Assembly (NCBI RefSeq): GCF_014304815.1
Contig: NZ_CP047958.1
Coordinates: forward strand, 1,984,001-2,048,000
Direction of reading: 5' to 3'
DNA length: 64,000 bases
From: Synechococcus sp. MIT S9220
GTDB lineage: Bacteria; Cyanobacteriota; Cyanobacteriia; PCC-6307; Cyanobiaceae
A program made the position numbers and the translations under genes. Shown here one piece after another: positions 54,237 to 62,931 of this stretch (position 1 is the stretch's first letter; each line of letters opens with the position of its first letter). The notes beneath the pieces are model-generated. The model saw only the letters and a program-made list of their open reading frames with translations. It was not told where the DNA came from and searched no databases.

Positions 54237-55787
54237 ATGCTGGCACGCTGCCTCAGTGCGTCACTGCTCGGTTTCGACGCCATTCCTGTGACCGTCGAGG
54301 TGGATCTGGCTCCAGGGTTACCAGGGCTGCAGCTGGTGGGCTTGCCCGATACCGCCATTCAGGAGTCAAGGGAGCGTGTGAGGGCCGCTTTGCGCAACAG
54401 CGGATTTCGCGGCCCTCTCGTGAGAGTGGTGGTGAACCTGGCACCTGCAGATCTGCGCAAGGAAGGTCCCGCATTCGACCTCCCCATCGCGTTGGCTTTG
54501 CTTGTGGCGAGTGGACAGCTCGATGCACCTGTACTCAATGGGCTTTGGTGTGCCGGAGAGCTGGGGCTCGATGGCAGCATCAGGCCCTGCCGCGGGATCC
54601 TGGCCATCGCCTGCCAGGCGGCTGAGCAAGACGCCCGCGCCCTTGCCGTCTCGGCAGGTGATGCGGCCGAGGCCTCCCTGGTAACCGGCCTGCTGATCCG
54701 CAGCGCATCCACACTTCAAGAGCTCGTGGACCTTCTTCGCAGTGGCCCAACTGGAGCGCATCAACGCGGCAGACAGTCCGCACAACCAGCCATTCAGCAA
54801 TCCGCTCCAGCCTCTGAATCAACCGAGCAACTGCTGCACCTTCCCGGACAAGATCTCGCTCGTCAGGGACTCGCCATCGCTGCTGCCGGCGGTCATCATC
54901 TGTTGTTGGTGGGTCCGCCTGGATGCGGCAAAACAGTTCTGGCCCATCAGTTGCCCTCTCTGCTTCCTCCTCTGGAAAGGGAAGAAGCCCTGGAAATCAC
55001 CCGCCTGCATTCGATTGCCGGACTCATCCGCGGAAAAGGGCAGCTGATCCAGCAACGACCCTTTCGAAGCCCACACCACAGCGCAACAGCTGCCGCATTG
55101 CTTGGAGGGGGTGCCCATCCCCGACCAGGAGAACTCAGCCTTGCCCACGGTGGAGTGTTGTTCCTGGATGAACTGACCGAATTCCCTCGATCAGTGCTCG
55201 ACCAGCTGCGCCAGCCCCTCGAGGAGGGCGTGATCTGGTTGAGCAGAGCAAGGCTCAGCTGCCGCTTCCCCAGCCGGGTGACCCTGGTCGCTGCCGCCAA
55301 TCCCTGTCCTTGTGGATGGTCAGGCGATCGCCGCTGCATCTGCAGTGAGCTGAAACGTCGTCGCTACTGGGGGCGGCTATCAGGACCACTGCTCGACCGG
55401 ATGGATCTACAGTTGAAACTCGAACCAGCAGAGCCCGACAGTTTGCGGCGAAGCATGACTGAGGAGACTCCTGCGCAGGATCCGACATTCAACGCGGCCT
55501 CTATTCATCGCGCCAGGGTGCGAATGCGTGAGCGCAATCCTGATGGTCTGACCAACCGGGAACTGAATGCCGAGGGCCTGCAGCGTCATGGACGGTTCAG
55601 GCCAGACACCATCGGCCACTGGGAGGAGGTGATCCGGGCACGACGTTTGAGCATGCGCAGCGGACTACGTCTGCTTCGGGTTGCCAGGACAGTGGCTGAC
55701 CTCCGTGCCAGTGACCAGGTGTCCATTGAGAATCTGGCCTCTGCCCTTCGTTTCAGGAGTTTCGATGTTGCTGAGCCATGGAGCTGA
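54237..55787 (+). CDS. comM: YifB/ComM family AAA+ Mg-chelatase-like ATPase
   Basis: 516 residues from ATG at 54237; an open frame runs further upstream, but conservation starts at MLARCLSASLLGFDA. N-terminal ChlI-like domain with VDLAPGLPGLQLVGLPD, then Walker A VGPPGCGKTVLAHQL and Walker B VLFLDELTEFPRSVLDQLRQ (19-20 residues), sensor region and zinc-like Cys motif (NPCPCGW, CICS). In other bacteria it promotes branch migration during transformation. Confidence 0.9.
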   Translation: MLARCLSASLLGFDAIPVTVEVDLAPGLPGLQLVGLPDTAIQESRERVRAALRNSGFRGPLVRVVVNLAPADLRKEGPAFDLPIALALLVASGQLDAPVLNGLWCAGELGLDGSIRPCRGILAIACQAAEQDARALAVSAGDAAEASLVTGLLIRSASTLQELVDLLRSGPTGAHQRGRQSAQPAIQQSAPASESTEQLLHLPGQDLARQGLAIAAAGGHHLLLVGPPGCGKTVLAHQLPSLLPPLEREEALEITRLHSIAGLIRGKGQLIQQRPFRSPHHSATAAALLGGGAHPRPGELSLAHGGVLFLDELTEFPRSVLDQLRQPLEEGVIWLSRARLSCRFPSRVTLVAAANPCPCGWSGDRRCICSELKRRRYWGRLSGPLLDRMDLQLKLEPAEPDSLRRSMTEETPAQDPTFNAASIHRARVRMRERNPDGLTNRELNAEGLQRHGRFRPDTIGHWEEVIRARRLSMRSGLRLLRVARTVADLRASDQVSIENLASALRFRSFDVAEPWS

Positions 55788-55818
55788 CCAGGGCCCAGAC
55801 AACACCAGGCTCAACTGG

Positions 55819-55962
55819 TCATCGAGCTGACCTGGGATCATCCCGATAAGGCTGAGGTCCGATGGCCGGAGGAACGGTCATCTTCTCCTCTCTGGGATTT
55901 CCCATGGCATGGGAAAGGGTTTCAGCCATCCAGGAGCGGAATGCATTGATTGAGCGACCCAT
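55819..55962 (-). CDS. small hypothetical protein, 47 aa
   Basis: ATG at 55962 with GAGGAA nine bases upstream. MGRSINAFRSWMAETLSHAM, then REEKMTVPPAIGPQPYRDD. Helical head and Pro-rich tail; looks like a conserved picocyanobacterial small protein. It lies between the convergent comM gene and rpsU. Below common size cut-offs. Confidence 0.6.
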   Translation of the reverse strand: MGRSINAFRSWMAETLSHAMGNPREEKMTVPPAIGPQPYRDDPRSAR

Positions 55963-56073
55963 GGTGTTGATTCCTCATCTCTTCCTTCAGTCTCGACAGG
56001 ACAGAGGAGGAAGCCAACAGGCCGAAATACGGGTTTTTGGCCCTTGTTCAAAAACTAAAACTGCACCACCAAC

Positions 56074-56100
56074 CCGCTGAGACGTTGATCGACTCAGCGG
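56074..56100 (-). terminator. hairpin after rpsU
   Basis: CCGCTGAG, an 11-nt loop, then CTCAGCGG. On the minus strand, a T-rich stretch (TTTTAGTTTTT) follows about 20 bases later. Probably the rpsU transcript end. Confidence 0.5.
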
Positions 56101-56111
56101 CCGAATCGGAT

Positions 56112-56282
56112 TCAGCGACGGCGGCGACGCTGCTGAGCTTTGCGCTTGTACTTCTCGATCGGTGTTTCGTGGTGACGCAGACGCTTGAGGTCAGCGAAGA
56201 TTCCAGCCTTGGAGACCTGACGCTTGAAGCGACGCAACGCCGATTCGATGCCTTCGTTTTCGCCGACCGTGACCTGAGTCAT
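56112..56282 (-). CDS. rpsU: 30S ribosomal protein S21
   Basis: 56 residues from ATG at 56282. [20 protein letters not shown], then [20 protein letters not shown] and the poly-basic end [10 protein letters not shown]. This is the canonical S21 sequence and length. A small RNA-binding subunit near the 16S 3' end, important for translation initiation. Preceded by the DUF3747 gene on the same strand. Confidence 0.97.
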   Translation of the reverse strand: MTQVTVGENEGIESALRRFKRQVSKAGIFADLKRLRHHETPIEKYKRKAQQRRRRR

Positions 56283-56335
56283 TCAACAAGCAAGAGATTT
56301 CCAGCGCACTAACCTAGCAAGTGACCTCAAGGGGT

Positions 56336-56944
56336 CTATTCGGTTTGTTCAGGGACAGCTGTCTCAGCCGCACTTTCTGAATCCGACTGAACGCCGTCGC
56401 GATACACATAGAGATGTCCGAGGGTGCGCTTACCGTATTGACGGCGCATCAGCCGCCAACCGGGCTCGAGCTTCAGTTGAACGAAATTGTTGCCGAAGCC
56501 GCCTGCCCGAGCCACCAAAAAAGTGGGTTCCGATGGATTACGCGTTGGCACAGCCATCAACTGAACGTCATTCGCCGACTTGATCACCGTTAGGCGATAG
56601 CTGGTGCCCAGGTCGTCAGCGCCGATGCGCAGCGAATAACCGTTGCCGTCGATATAGCGATTGCAGATACCCGTGAAATCAAAGGTTGCCAGCAACGGAT
56701 CCACCACTCCTGGAGCCACTCCACTCACCGAGTAGCAGGGGCGAGCACTCGTGCGTTGCTCGTAGATATTCAGCTGGGATCGTTCACCGGAACCGATCGG
56801 AGCCGAGACCAAAACAAATTTGGTTTCATCGACCTCAGCGGTTGTGAACAGGGAGCCCTGAGCACGCACCGAGGAGATCAGTCCTGTGGCGACAGTGGCA
56901 CCGAATACCGAGAGAGCGGCAGCGGCGATCCGTAAACGGGCCAT
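56336..56944 (-). CDS. DUF3747 family exported protein
   Basis: 202 residues. Signal peptide (MARLRIAAAALSVFGATVAT, cleavage near VRAQ) followed by the DUF3747 pattern: LFTTAEVDETKFVLVSAPIG, ICNRYIDGNGYSLRIGADDL and a Gly/Phe-rich region. The two Cys (RPCYS, GICN) may pair. Cyanobacteria-specific periplasmic protein of unknown function. Confidence 0.85.
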   Translation of the reverse strand: MARLRIAAAALSVFGATVATGLISSVRAQGSLFTTAEVDETKFVLVSAPIGSGERSQLNIYEQRTSARPCYSVSGVAPGVVDPLLATFDFTGICNRYIDGNGYSLRIGADDLGTSYRLTVIKSANDVQLMAVPTRNPSEPTFLVARAGGFGNNFVQLKLEPGWRLMRRQYGKRTLGHLYVYRDGVQSDSESAAETAVPEQTE

Positions 56945-57001
56945 CGAAGCAAAAGAATGTGCCTGGATCGTAAAAGTGCCGAGGCTCTTCGGCTGCCTCG
57001 A

Positions 57002-57199
57002 TCAGGCCGGTTTGTTGAGTCGAATCGCAACCAGAAGTGACCCAACCGTGGCCGGGAGTGTCAGCCCGAGGATCCATCGGGTGAGCGTGACACCCAGATC
57101 GGGATCGCCATAGGCGAGTTCAAACACACTTCCTGTGGCAGCGATGCCGAGCACACAGGCCAGGGCCAGGAACAGCCCTGCAAGGGGTTTCATCGGCAT
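57002..57199 (-). CDS. small two-helix membrane protein, 65 aa
   Basis: ATG at 57199 (57193 possible). MPMKPLAGLFLALACVLGIA forms helix one; VTLTRWILGLTLPATVGSLL forms helix two; the ending is AIRLNKPA. It lies 4 bp after def on the same strand, so coupled. Unknown family. Confidence 0.6.
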   Translation of the reverse strand: MPMKPLAGLFLALACVLGIAATGSVFELAYGDPDLGVTLTRWILGLTLPATVGSLLVAIRLNKPA

Positions 57200-57203
57200 G
57201 GAA

Positions 57204-57809
57204 TCAGGGGATGGAACGCACGTCAGACGACTGAAAGCCATGGTCCTTCAGCTCTTTGCTGAGCTCACTGGCGTCGGTCACCCGATCGACGAACAACACA
57301 CCAGTGAGGTGATCCATTTCATGCTGAATGCAGCGAGCCATCAGGCCATCAGCCTTCATCGTGCGCGGGCGACCCATCTCATCGCGGAAGCCCACCTGCA
57401 CTGCACTGGGTCTCACCACATTGAGATACACGCCGGGAATGCTGAGGCATCCCTCCTCGTAGGTGTCGAGGCTTGCACTGGCCGACACGACCTCAGGATT
57501 GATCAACACCAGTGGCGGAGTCGTGGAATTCTCCGGATCGAGATCGATCACCAGCAACTGCTGGTGAATCCCAACTTGAGGAGCAGCTAGGCCGATCCCC
57601 CGAGCGGTGTACATGCTGCGCAGCATGTCCCGAACCAGATCCCTCACCGACTCATCAACCTTGCCGATCCGACGGGCATCAACCCTCAGCGCCTCATCAC
57701 CCATGGTGTGGATCTGAAGCGGAGGCGTGTCTAAGACCTTCTTGGGCACTGCCACCGAGGAGCTGGTCTTCTCCGCAGAACGTGCCAACTGGGCGAAGCT
57801 CCTGGCCAA
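57204..57809 (-). CDS. def: peptide deformylase
   Basis: 201 residues. Motif 1 GIGLAAPQVG, motif 2 EEGCLSIPG (Cys metal ligand), motif 3 QHEMDHLTGVLF (two His ligands and catalytic Glu). The N-terminal extension of about 30 residues is common in cyanobacterial forms. It removes formyl from nascent proteins. Divergent from the S9 peptidase. Confidence 0.95.
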   Translation of the reverse strand: MARSFAQLARSAEKTSSSVAVPKKVLDTPPLQIHTMGDEALRVDARRIGKVDESVRDLVRDMLRSMYTARGIGLAAPQVGIHQQLLVIDLDPENSTTPPLVLINPEVVSASASLDTYEEGCLSIPGVYLNVVRPSAVQVGFRDEMGRPRTMKADGLMARCIQHEMDHLTGVLFVDRVTDASELSKELKDHGFQSSDVRSIP

Positions 57810-57874
57810 GGTCTCAAACTCCGTCCGATCTGTGCTGATCTTAGGCAGTCTCCTCTGAGCATCGGATTGCAGTC

Positions 57875-59788
57875 ATGAGCCGTCCCCAGCCCCTGTCCGC
57901 AAGGACTGCCCTCGGACGCCTACCGGTTTTGAAATCACCACGGATCGTGGGCAACTGGGTGCTCTGGCTGGAGCAGAGACCTCATGAAAAAGGACGGACC
58001 ACAGCCATGATCCGCCCCTGGCTCCAGACCGATGCAACAGCGAAGGAACTGACGGCAGCACCCGCCAACCTGCGCTGCCGAATTCATGAATACGGCGGTG
58101 GGGCCATGGCCGTGGCCCTGATGGGAGACGAACTACTACTGACCTGGATCGACGACGGCGACGGCTGTCTATGGCAGCAGACCTGGCATGGATTGGGCAG
58201 TGAGGATTGCTCAGCCCTCAAAGCGGAGGCACAACCGATTCGCATCAGCGCACCTGGCGCATGGGCCCTGGGAGGAGGCCTGATTGATCAAACACGGCTG
58301 CGCTGGTTGGGAGTGATGGAGTGCAACGGCCGTGACCAGCTGGTGAGCGTTGCCCTGAGTCAGAGCGATCAACATCCCCAGGTGCTTCACACAGCCGATG
58401 ATTTCGTCGGCTATCCAGCGCTCAGCGCGGATGGAAGCCAGCTGGCCTGGGTGGAATGGCGACAGCCCGCCATGCCCTGGGATGCGAGCGAGCTTCGTTG
58501 CGCCTGCCTCTCGCCAGAGGGGCAGCTGATGCGGGTGCAGACGCTGGCCGGGAGCCGACCGGAAGCTGAGCAGGCCATCTCCGTGTTTCAACCCCTGTGG
58601 CAACCCGACGGCAGCCTGATCGTTGCCGAAGACAGCAGTGGTTGGTGGAACCTGATGCGGCTTGCCGATCCCGCCAGCGGAAAGCGCCACTGGGAGCGTC
58701 CATGGCCCATGCAGGCGGAAACCGCCATGCCCCAGTGGGTGTTTGGCATGAGCACCAGTGCCTGGGATGGCGAGCAGCTACTGGCAGCGATTTGCTCTGA
58801 AGGACGCTGGGAGCTGAAGCAGCTGAGAAGCGACGGCACGGTCCTCAATCTGGATCAGCCCTTCGATGATCTGGCCGATCTCCATGCCGACGCAGGACGG
58901 GCCGTGGTGATCGCCAGCAGCTCCCAGATCGGCCAGGGTCTGCTGGAGCTGGAGTTGAGCACCGGTGATTGGCAGCACACTCCAGCCGGCGAGGCCGCAC
59001 TACCGATCGAAGCCATCAGCAGCGCCGAACCGTTGTGGTTTGAAGGCGCCGGCAACCTACGCACTCATGCCTGGTACTACCCGCCCCTGGGTGGAGCCAG
59101 CAGCGAAACGCCCTTACTCGTAAAAAGCCATAGCGGACCAACCGCCATGGCTGGCCGCGGCCTCAACCTTGGCATCCAGTTCTGGACAACCCGAGGCTGG
59201 GGAGTCGTGGATGTCAATTACGGAGGGTCCACCGGATTCGGGCGGGCTTACCGGGAGAGACTGAACAGCGCCTGGGGGGTCGTGGACGTGCAGGACTGCG
59301 CCTCCGCTGCAATGGCTCTAGTGGAGGCAGGCCAGGCCCATCCGCACAAGATCGCCATCGAAGGAGGTAGCGCCGGTGGATTCACCACCCTGGCCTGCCT
59401 CTGCTTCACCGATGTGTTCCGGGCAGGAGCATGCCGCTACGCCGTCAGCGACCTCACCTCTCTGGCTTCGGAGACACACCGCTTTGAGGCCCGCTATCTC
59501 GACTCGCTTGTGGGGGCCTGGCCTGAGGAGCGGGCCCGCTATGAGCAGCGCTCACCGCTCCAGCATGCGCAATCCATTCGCTGCCCAGTGATCTTTTTCC
59601 AGGGTCTGCAGGACAAGGTGGTGGTGCCGGAACAAACGGAACGCATGGCCGCCGCTCTAAGCAGCAATGGGCTTCCTGTCGAGGTGCAGACCTTTGCAGA
59701 GGAAGGTCATGGCTTCCGCGACAGTGCCGTGAAGGTGCAGGTTCTGGAGGCAACGGAGCGTTTCTTCCGTCGTCAGCTCGGGCTCTGA
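57875..59788 (+). CDS. S9-family prolyl-oligopeptidase-like serine peptidase
   Basis: 637 residues from ATG. Beta-propeller domain (about 30-370) and hydrolase domain with GGSAGGFTTL (nucleophile Ser), Asp in GLQDKVVVPEQ and His in EEGHGFRDS. LVKSHSGPTAMAGRGLNLG and the GGSTGFGRAYR loop match acylaminoacyl/dipeptidyl peptidases. No signal peptide, so cytosolic peptide turnover is likely. Its 3' end overlaps the aldolase gene by 16 bp. Confidence 0.9.
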   Translation: MSRPQPLSARTALGRLPVLKSPRIVGNWVLWLEQRPHEKGRTTAMIRPWLQTDATAKELTAAPANLRCRIHEYGGGAMAVALMGDELLLTWIDDGDGCLWQQTWHGLGSEDCSALKAEAQPIRISAPGAWALGGGLIDQTRLRWLGVMECNGRDQLVSVALSQSDQHPQVLHTADDFVGYPALSADGSQLAWVEWRQPAMPWDASELRCACLSPEGQLMRVQTLAGSRPEAEQAISVFQPLWQPDGSLIVAEDSSGWWNLMRLADPASGKRHWERPWPMQAETAMPQWVFGMSTSAWDGEQLLAAICSEGRWELKQLRSDGTVLNLDQPFDDLADLHADAGRAVVIASSSQIGQGLLELELSTGDWQHTPAGEAALPIEAISSAEPLWFEGAGNLRTHAWYYPPLGGASSETPLLVKSHSGPTAMAGRGLNLGIQFWTTRGWGVVDVNYGGSTGFGRAYRERLNSAWGVVDVQDCASAAMALVEAGQAHPHKIAIEGGSAGGFTTLACLCFTDVFRAGACRYAVSDLTSLASETHRFEARYLDSLVGAWPEERARYEQRSPLQHAQSIRCPVIFFQGLQDKVVVPEQTERMAAALSSNGLPVEVQTFAEEGHGFRDSAVKVQVLEATERFFRRQLGL

Positions 59789-60453
59789 TCCGCCTGACCG
59801 TAGTGAAGGCCGCGGAACTGGGCATGCACCGCTTGCATCTGCTGCGTGGACAGCAGCGGGGGCTCCCCCAACTGCAGAGCCTGCAGATACATCCGCGCCA
59901 GGGTCTCCACCTCAACCGCCACTCGTAATGCGGACTCCAGATCTTTCCCCAGCGTCACCATTCCGTGCCTGGCCAGCAGACAAGCATTGCGTTGGGCCAG
60001 AGCATTCACCACGTTGTCGGAGAGTTCCTTCGTCCCGAAAGTGGCGTAGGGAGCACAACGAATCTCATCACCACCAGCTACGGCAACCATGTAGTGAAAT
60101 GCAGGAATGCCGCGGTCATGGCAGGCCAATGCCGTGGCATGAATCGGGTGGCAATGAAGCACCGCCATGGCTTCGGGGCGGCAGCTGAGCACATCCGCAT
60201 GAAGACGCCATTCCGACGACGGTCGCCGCTGCTTCTCTTTCAGGGGTTGTCCAGACAGATCCAGTGCCACCAGATCACCAACCTCCATCTGTTCATAAGG
60301 AAGGGAACTGGGAGTGACCAAAATCCCCTCCTCAATCCGAACCGAGAGGTTGCCGGAAGTGCCCTGATTGAGGCCTGTGCCATTCATGCGGCGCGCCACA
60401 GTCACCAGCTGCTGACGCAGCGCCTGATCATCGAAGCGATCAGCCACAGCCAT
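59773..60453 (-). CDS. class II aldolase/adducin family protein
   Basis: 226 residues. GTSGNLSVR (phosphate/substrate binding), LHCHPIHATAL (two Zn His ligands), ARHGMVTLG (third His). The closest named types are fuculose-1-phosphate aldolase, MtnB and Ald2 of the 5-deoxyribose shunt. Its start overlaps the mtnA stop by 14 bp, so they are cotranscribed. The mtnA partner suggests cleavage of 5-(methylthio)ribulose-1-phosphate or 5-deoxyribulose-1-phosphate rather than fuculose-1-phosphate. Confidence 0.88.
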   Translation of the reverse strand: MAVADRFDDQALRQQLVTVARRMNGTGLNQGTSGNLSVRIEEGILVTPSSLPYEQMEVGDLVALDLSGQPLKEKQRRPSSEWRLHADVLSCRPEAMAVLHCHPIHATALACHDRGIPAFHYMVAVAGGDEIRCAPYATFGTKELSDNVVNALAQRNACLLARHGMVTLGKDLESALRVAVEVETLARMYLQALQLGEPPLLSTQQMQAVHAQFRGLHYGQADQSPS

Positions 60454-61552
60454 ACAGACTCTTCAGCCCCTCCTCACTGGCATCCGCCACACCCCGATCG
60501 GTAATCAGCGCAGTGACAAGCCGGGCAGGCGTCACATCAAAGGCAGGGTTGAAGCCATCACTGCCATTGGGTGTGAGCTGCACCTGAGCCAGAGTGCCTG
60601 CCGCTGGTCCATCGAGCAGACGGCCCTGAATTGCCGTGACCTCCTGGGGGGAGCGGGCTTCGATCGGGATCTCCGCCACCCCGTCATCCAGGCTCCAGTC
60701 GATGGTTGATGCGGGGAGCGCCACATAGAACGGCACCGCGTTGTCATAAGCCGCCAGGGCCTTCAGATAGGTCCCGATCTTGTTGCAGACATCTCCACGG
60801 CGGGTGGTGCGATCCGTTCCCACAATCACCGCATCCACTTCACCGTTCTGCATCAGGTGACCTCCAGCGTTGTCCACGATCACGGTGTGGGGAACTCCTT
60901 CTCTGCCGAGCTCGTAGGCCGTGAGCGATGCACCCTGGTTGCGGGGTCGGGTCTCATCCACCCAGACATGAAGATCAAGACCGGCGCGTCGGGCCTTGTA
61001 GATCGGGGCTAATGCCGTACCCCAGTCAACCGTGGCAAGCCAGCCAGCATTGCAGTGGGTCAACACCTGAAAAGGCTTGTTCTTGCGGACTTCTGGCCTG
61101 GCCGCCGCGAGCCGCTGAATGATCTCGAGGCCGTGGTCACCGATGGCGGAGCACATGGCCACATCCTCATCAGCGATCAAACCGGCCTCCTCCCGAGCGG
61201 CAACTGCCCTTTTCGCCGGAGGCAACGCCAACACACGATCACGCACACGCTCCAGCGCCCAGCGCAGATTCACAGCTGTGGGGCGCGTGGCATTGAGTTG
61301 GTCAAATGCCGCCGCCAGGGCTGCATCACTGGCGTCATTCTGCAAAGCCAGCATCAGGCCATAGGCACCGGTCACCCCGATCAACGGAGCGCCACGAACC
61401 ACCATGGTGCTGATGGCCGCAGCCGCCTGCTCACAGCTGCTGAGGGAGCGGGTGCCGAAGCGATGGGGCAACTGGGTCTGATCAATCACCCAGACCGAGC
61501 GACCGTCCGGTTCCAGTCCGATGGTGCGCCAGGCCTGGCCATCAATATTCAT
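60440..61552 (-). CDS. mtnA: methylthioribose-1-phosphate isomerase
   Basis: 370 residues. STMVVRGAPLIGVTGAYGL is the substrate-binding region, HCNAGWLATVDWGTALAP carries the catalytic Cys, and VIVGTDRTTRRGDVCNKIGT the catalytic Asp. It converts the aldose phosphate from methylthioadenosine salvage (or 5-deoxyribose-1-phosphate) to the ketose. It is followed directly by the class II aldolase gene. Confidence 0.93.
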   Translation of the reverse strand: MNIDGQAWRTIGLEPDGRSVWVIDQTQLPHRFGTRSLSSCEQAAAAISTMVVRGAPLIGVTGAYGLMLALQNDASDAALAAAFDQLNATRPTAVNLRWALERVRDRVLALPPAKRAVAAREEAGLIADEDVAMCSAIGDHGLEIIQRLAAARPEVRKNKPFQVLTHCNAGWLATVDWGTALAPIYKARRAGLDLHVWVDETRPRNQGASLTAYELGREGVPHTVIVDNAGGHLMQNGEVDAVIVGTDRTTRRGDVCNKIGTYLKALAAYDNAVPFYVALPASTIDWSLDDGVAEIPIEARSPQEVTAIQGRLLDGPAAGTLAQVQLTPNGSDGFNPAFDVTPARLVTALITDRGVADASEEGLKSLYGCG

Positions 61553-61662
61553 CCGGATCGCGTCGATAGACCTGGGCCAATCTGCCTGTCCGCTTCACAG
61601 CATCCCCACGAAGCACGCAACCCGTGATGGCAGCGACTCATGGCCAAGGCCATGCTCATGGC

Positions 61663-62931
61663 TCAGGAATTGTCACGGAAAAATGTGATCACGCCCTGCA
61701 GCTCATCGGCGAAGCGATCGATCTCCGCCATCGTCGTGATGAAGCTGAGACTGGCGCGGGCTGAACCGGTGACTTGATAGTGGCGGTGCAGTGGCTGACA
61801 GCAGTGATGTCCGCTGCGAATGCAGATCCCAGCAAGATCGAGCATGGCGGCGATGTCGTTCGCATGAACACCATCCACAAGAAAGGTGGCGAGAGCACCA
61901 CGACCAGGCTGTTGCTGAGGCGTCGGGCCAAGAATGCGCAGACCGTCAATCGCCTGCAGACGATTGAACAGATGCAGCGTGAGTTGCGCTTCCCAAGCTG
62001 CGATGTTCTCAAGACCGATCTGCTCGAGATAGTTGAGCGCAGCGCCCATCCCCACGGCCTCACCAATGGCGGGCGTGCCGGCCTCGAACTTGTACGGAAG
62101 ATCGGCCCAGGTGCTGTGATCCAGATACACGTCCTGAATCATTTCTCCACCGCCAAGGAAAGGCGGCATCGACTCCAGCAGGGCTTCTTTCGCCCAGAGG
62201 AAACCCATCCCGGTGGGTCCACAGAGCTTGTGCGATGAACCCACCAGGAAATCAGCTCCCAAAGCCGACACCGAGGTGCGTTGATGAGCAAGGCTCTGAC
62301 AGGCATCCACCAGCACCAATGCACCGGCTGCATGTGCTGCCGGAATCACCAGCTCCAGAGGGTTACAACAACCCAGGGTGTTGCTGATGTGCACAAGGCT
62401 GACCAGTCGTGTGCGATCGCTGAGTTTGGAACGGAAATCGTCAAGATCCAGTTCACCTGTTTCGGTGACCCCGGCATGGCGCAGGACACAGCCCGTTCGC
62501 TGAGCCAGGAGTTGCCAGGGCACCAGGTTGCTGTGGTGCTCCATCAATGTGAGCAGAATCTCATCCCCTTCACGCAGATTGGCGTTACCCCAGCTGCGGG
62601 CTACGAGGTTGATGGCCTCCGTGGCATTGCGGGTGAACACAATCTCCTGAGGACCAGCTGCTCCGACAAAGGCGGCGGTGGTGGTGCGTGCCGCCTCAAA
62701 ATCCTCGGTAGCCCTGGCACTGAGCTGGTGTGCACCTCGATGCACATTGGCGTTATCACAGGCGTAGTAGGCCTGCAGCGCTTCGAGAACCACCCGGGGT
62801 TTCTGGCTCGTGGCGGCGTGATCGAGATAGATCAGAGGGTCGCCCTGAGACGATCGCTGATCAAGAATCGGGAAATCAGAACGAGTCCGTTCCGCTAGAG
62901 AGACGCCGGTATCACGAGACAGTGTGGTCAT
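61663..62931 (-). CDS. sufS: cysteine desulfurase SufS
   Basis: 422 residues. YLDHAATSQKP start, PLP-lysine in GSSHKLCGPTG, and the persulphide Cys in IRSGHHCCQPLH. It supplies sulphur for Fe-S cluster assembly. Overlaps sufD by 4 bp (ATGA). Confidence 0.95.
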   Translation of the reverse strand: MTTLSRDTGVSLAERTRSDFPILDQRSSQGDPLIYLDHAATSQKPRVVLEALQAYYACDNANVHRGAHQLSARATEDFEAARTTTAAFVGAAGPQEIVFTRNATEAINLVARSWGNANLREGDEILLTLMEHHSNLVPWQLLAQRTGCVLRHAGVTETGELDLDDFRSKLSDRTRLVSLVHISNTLGCCNPLELVIPAAHAAGALVLVDACQSLAHQRTSVSALGADFLVGSSHKLCGPTGMGFLWAKEALLESMPPFLGGGEMIQDVYLDHSTWADLPYKFEAGTPAIGEAVGMGAALNYLEQIGLENIAAWEAQLTLHLFNRLQAIDGLRILGPTPQQQPGRGALATFLVDGVHANDIAAMLDLAGICIRSGHHCCQPLHRHYQVTGSARASLSFITTMAEIDRFADELQGVITFFRDNS

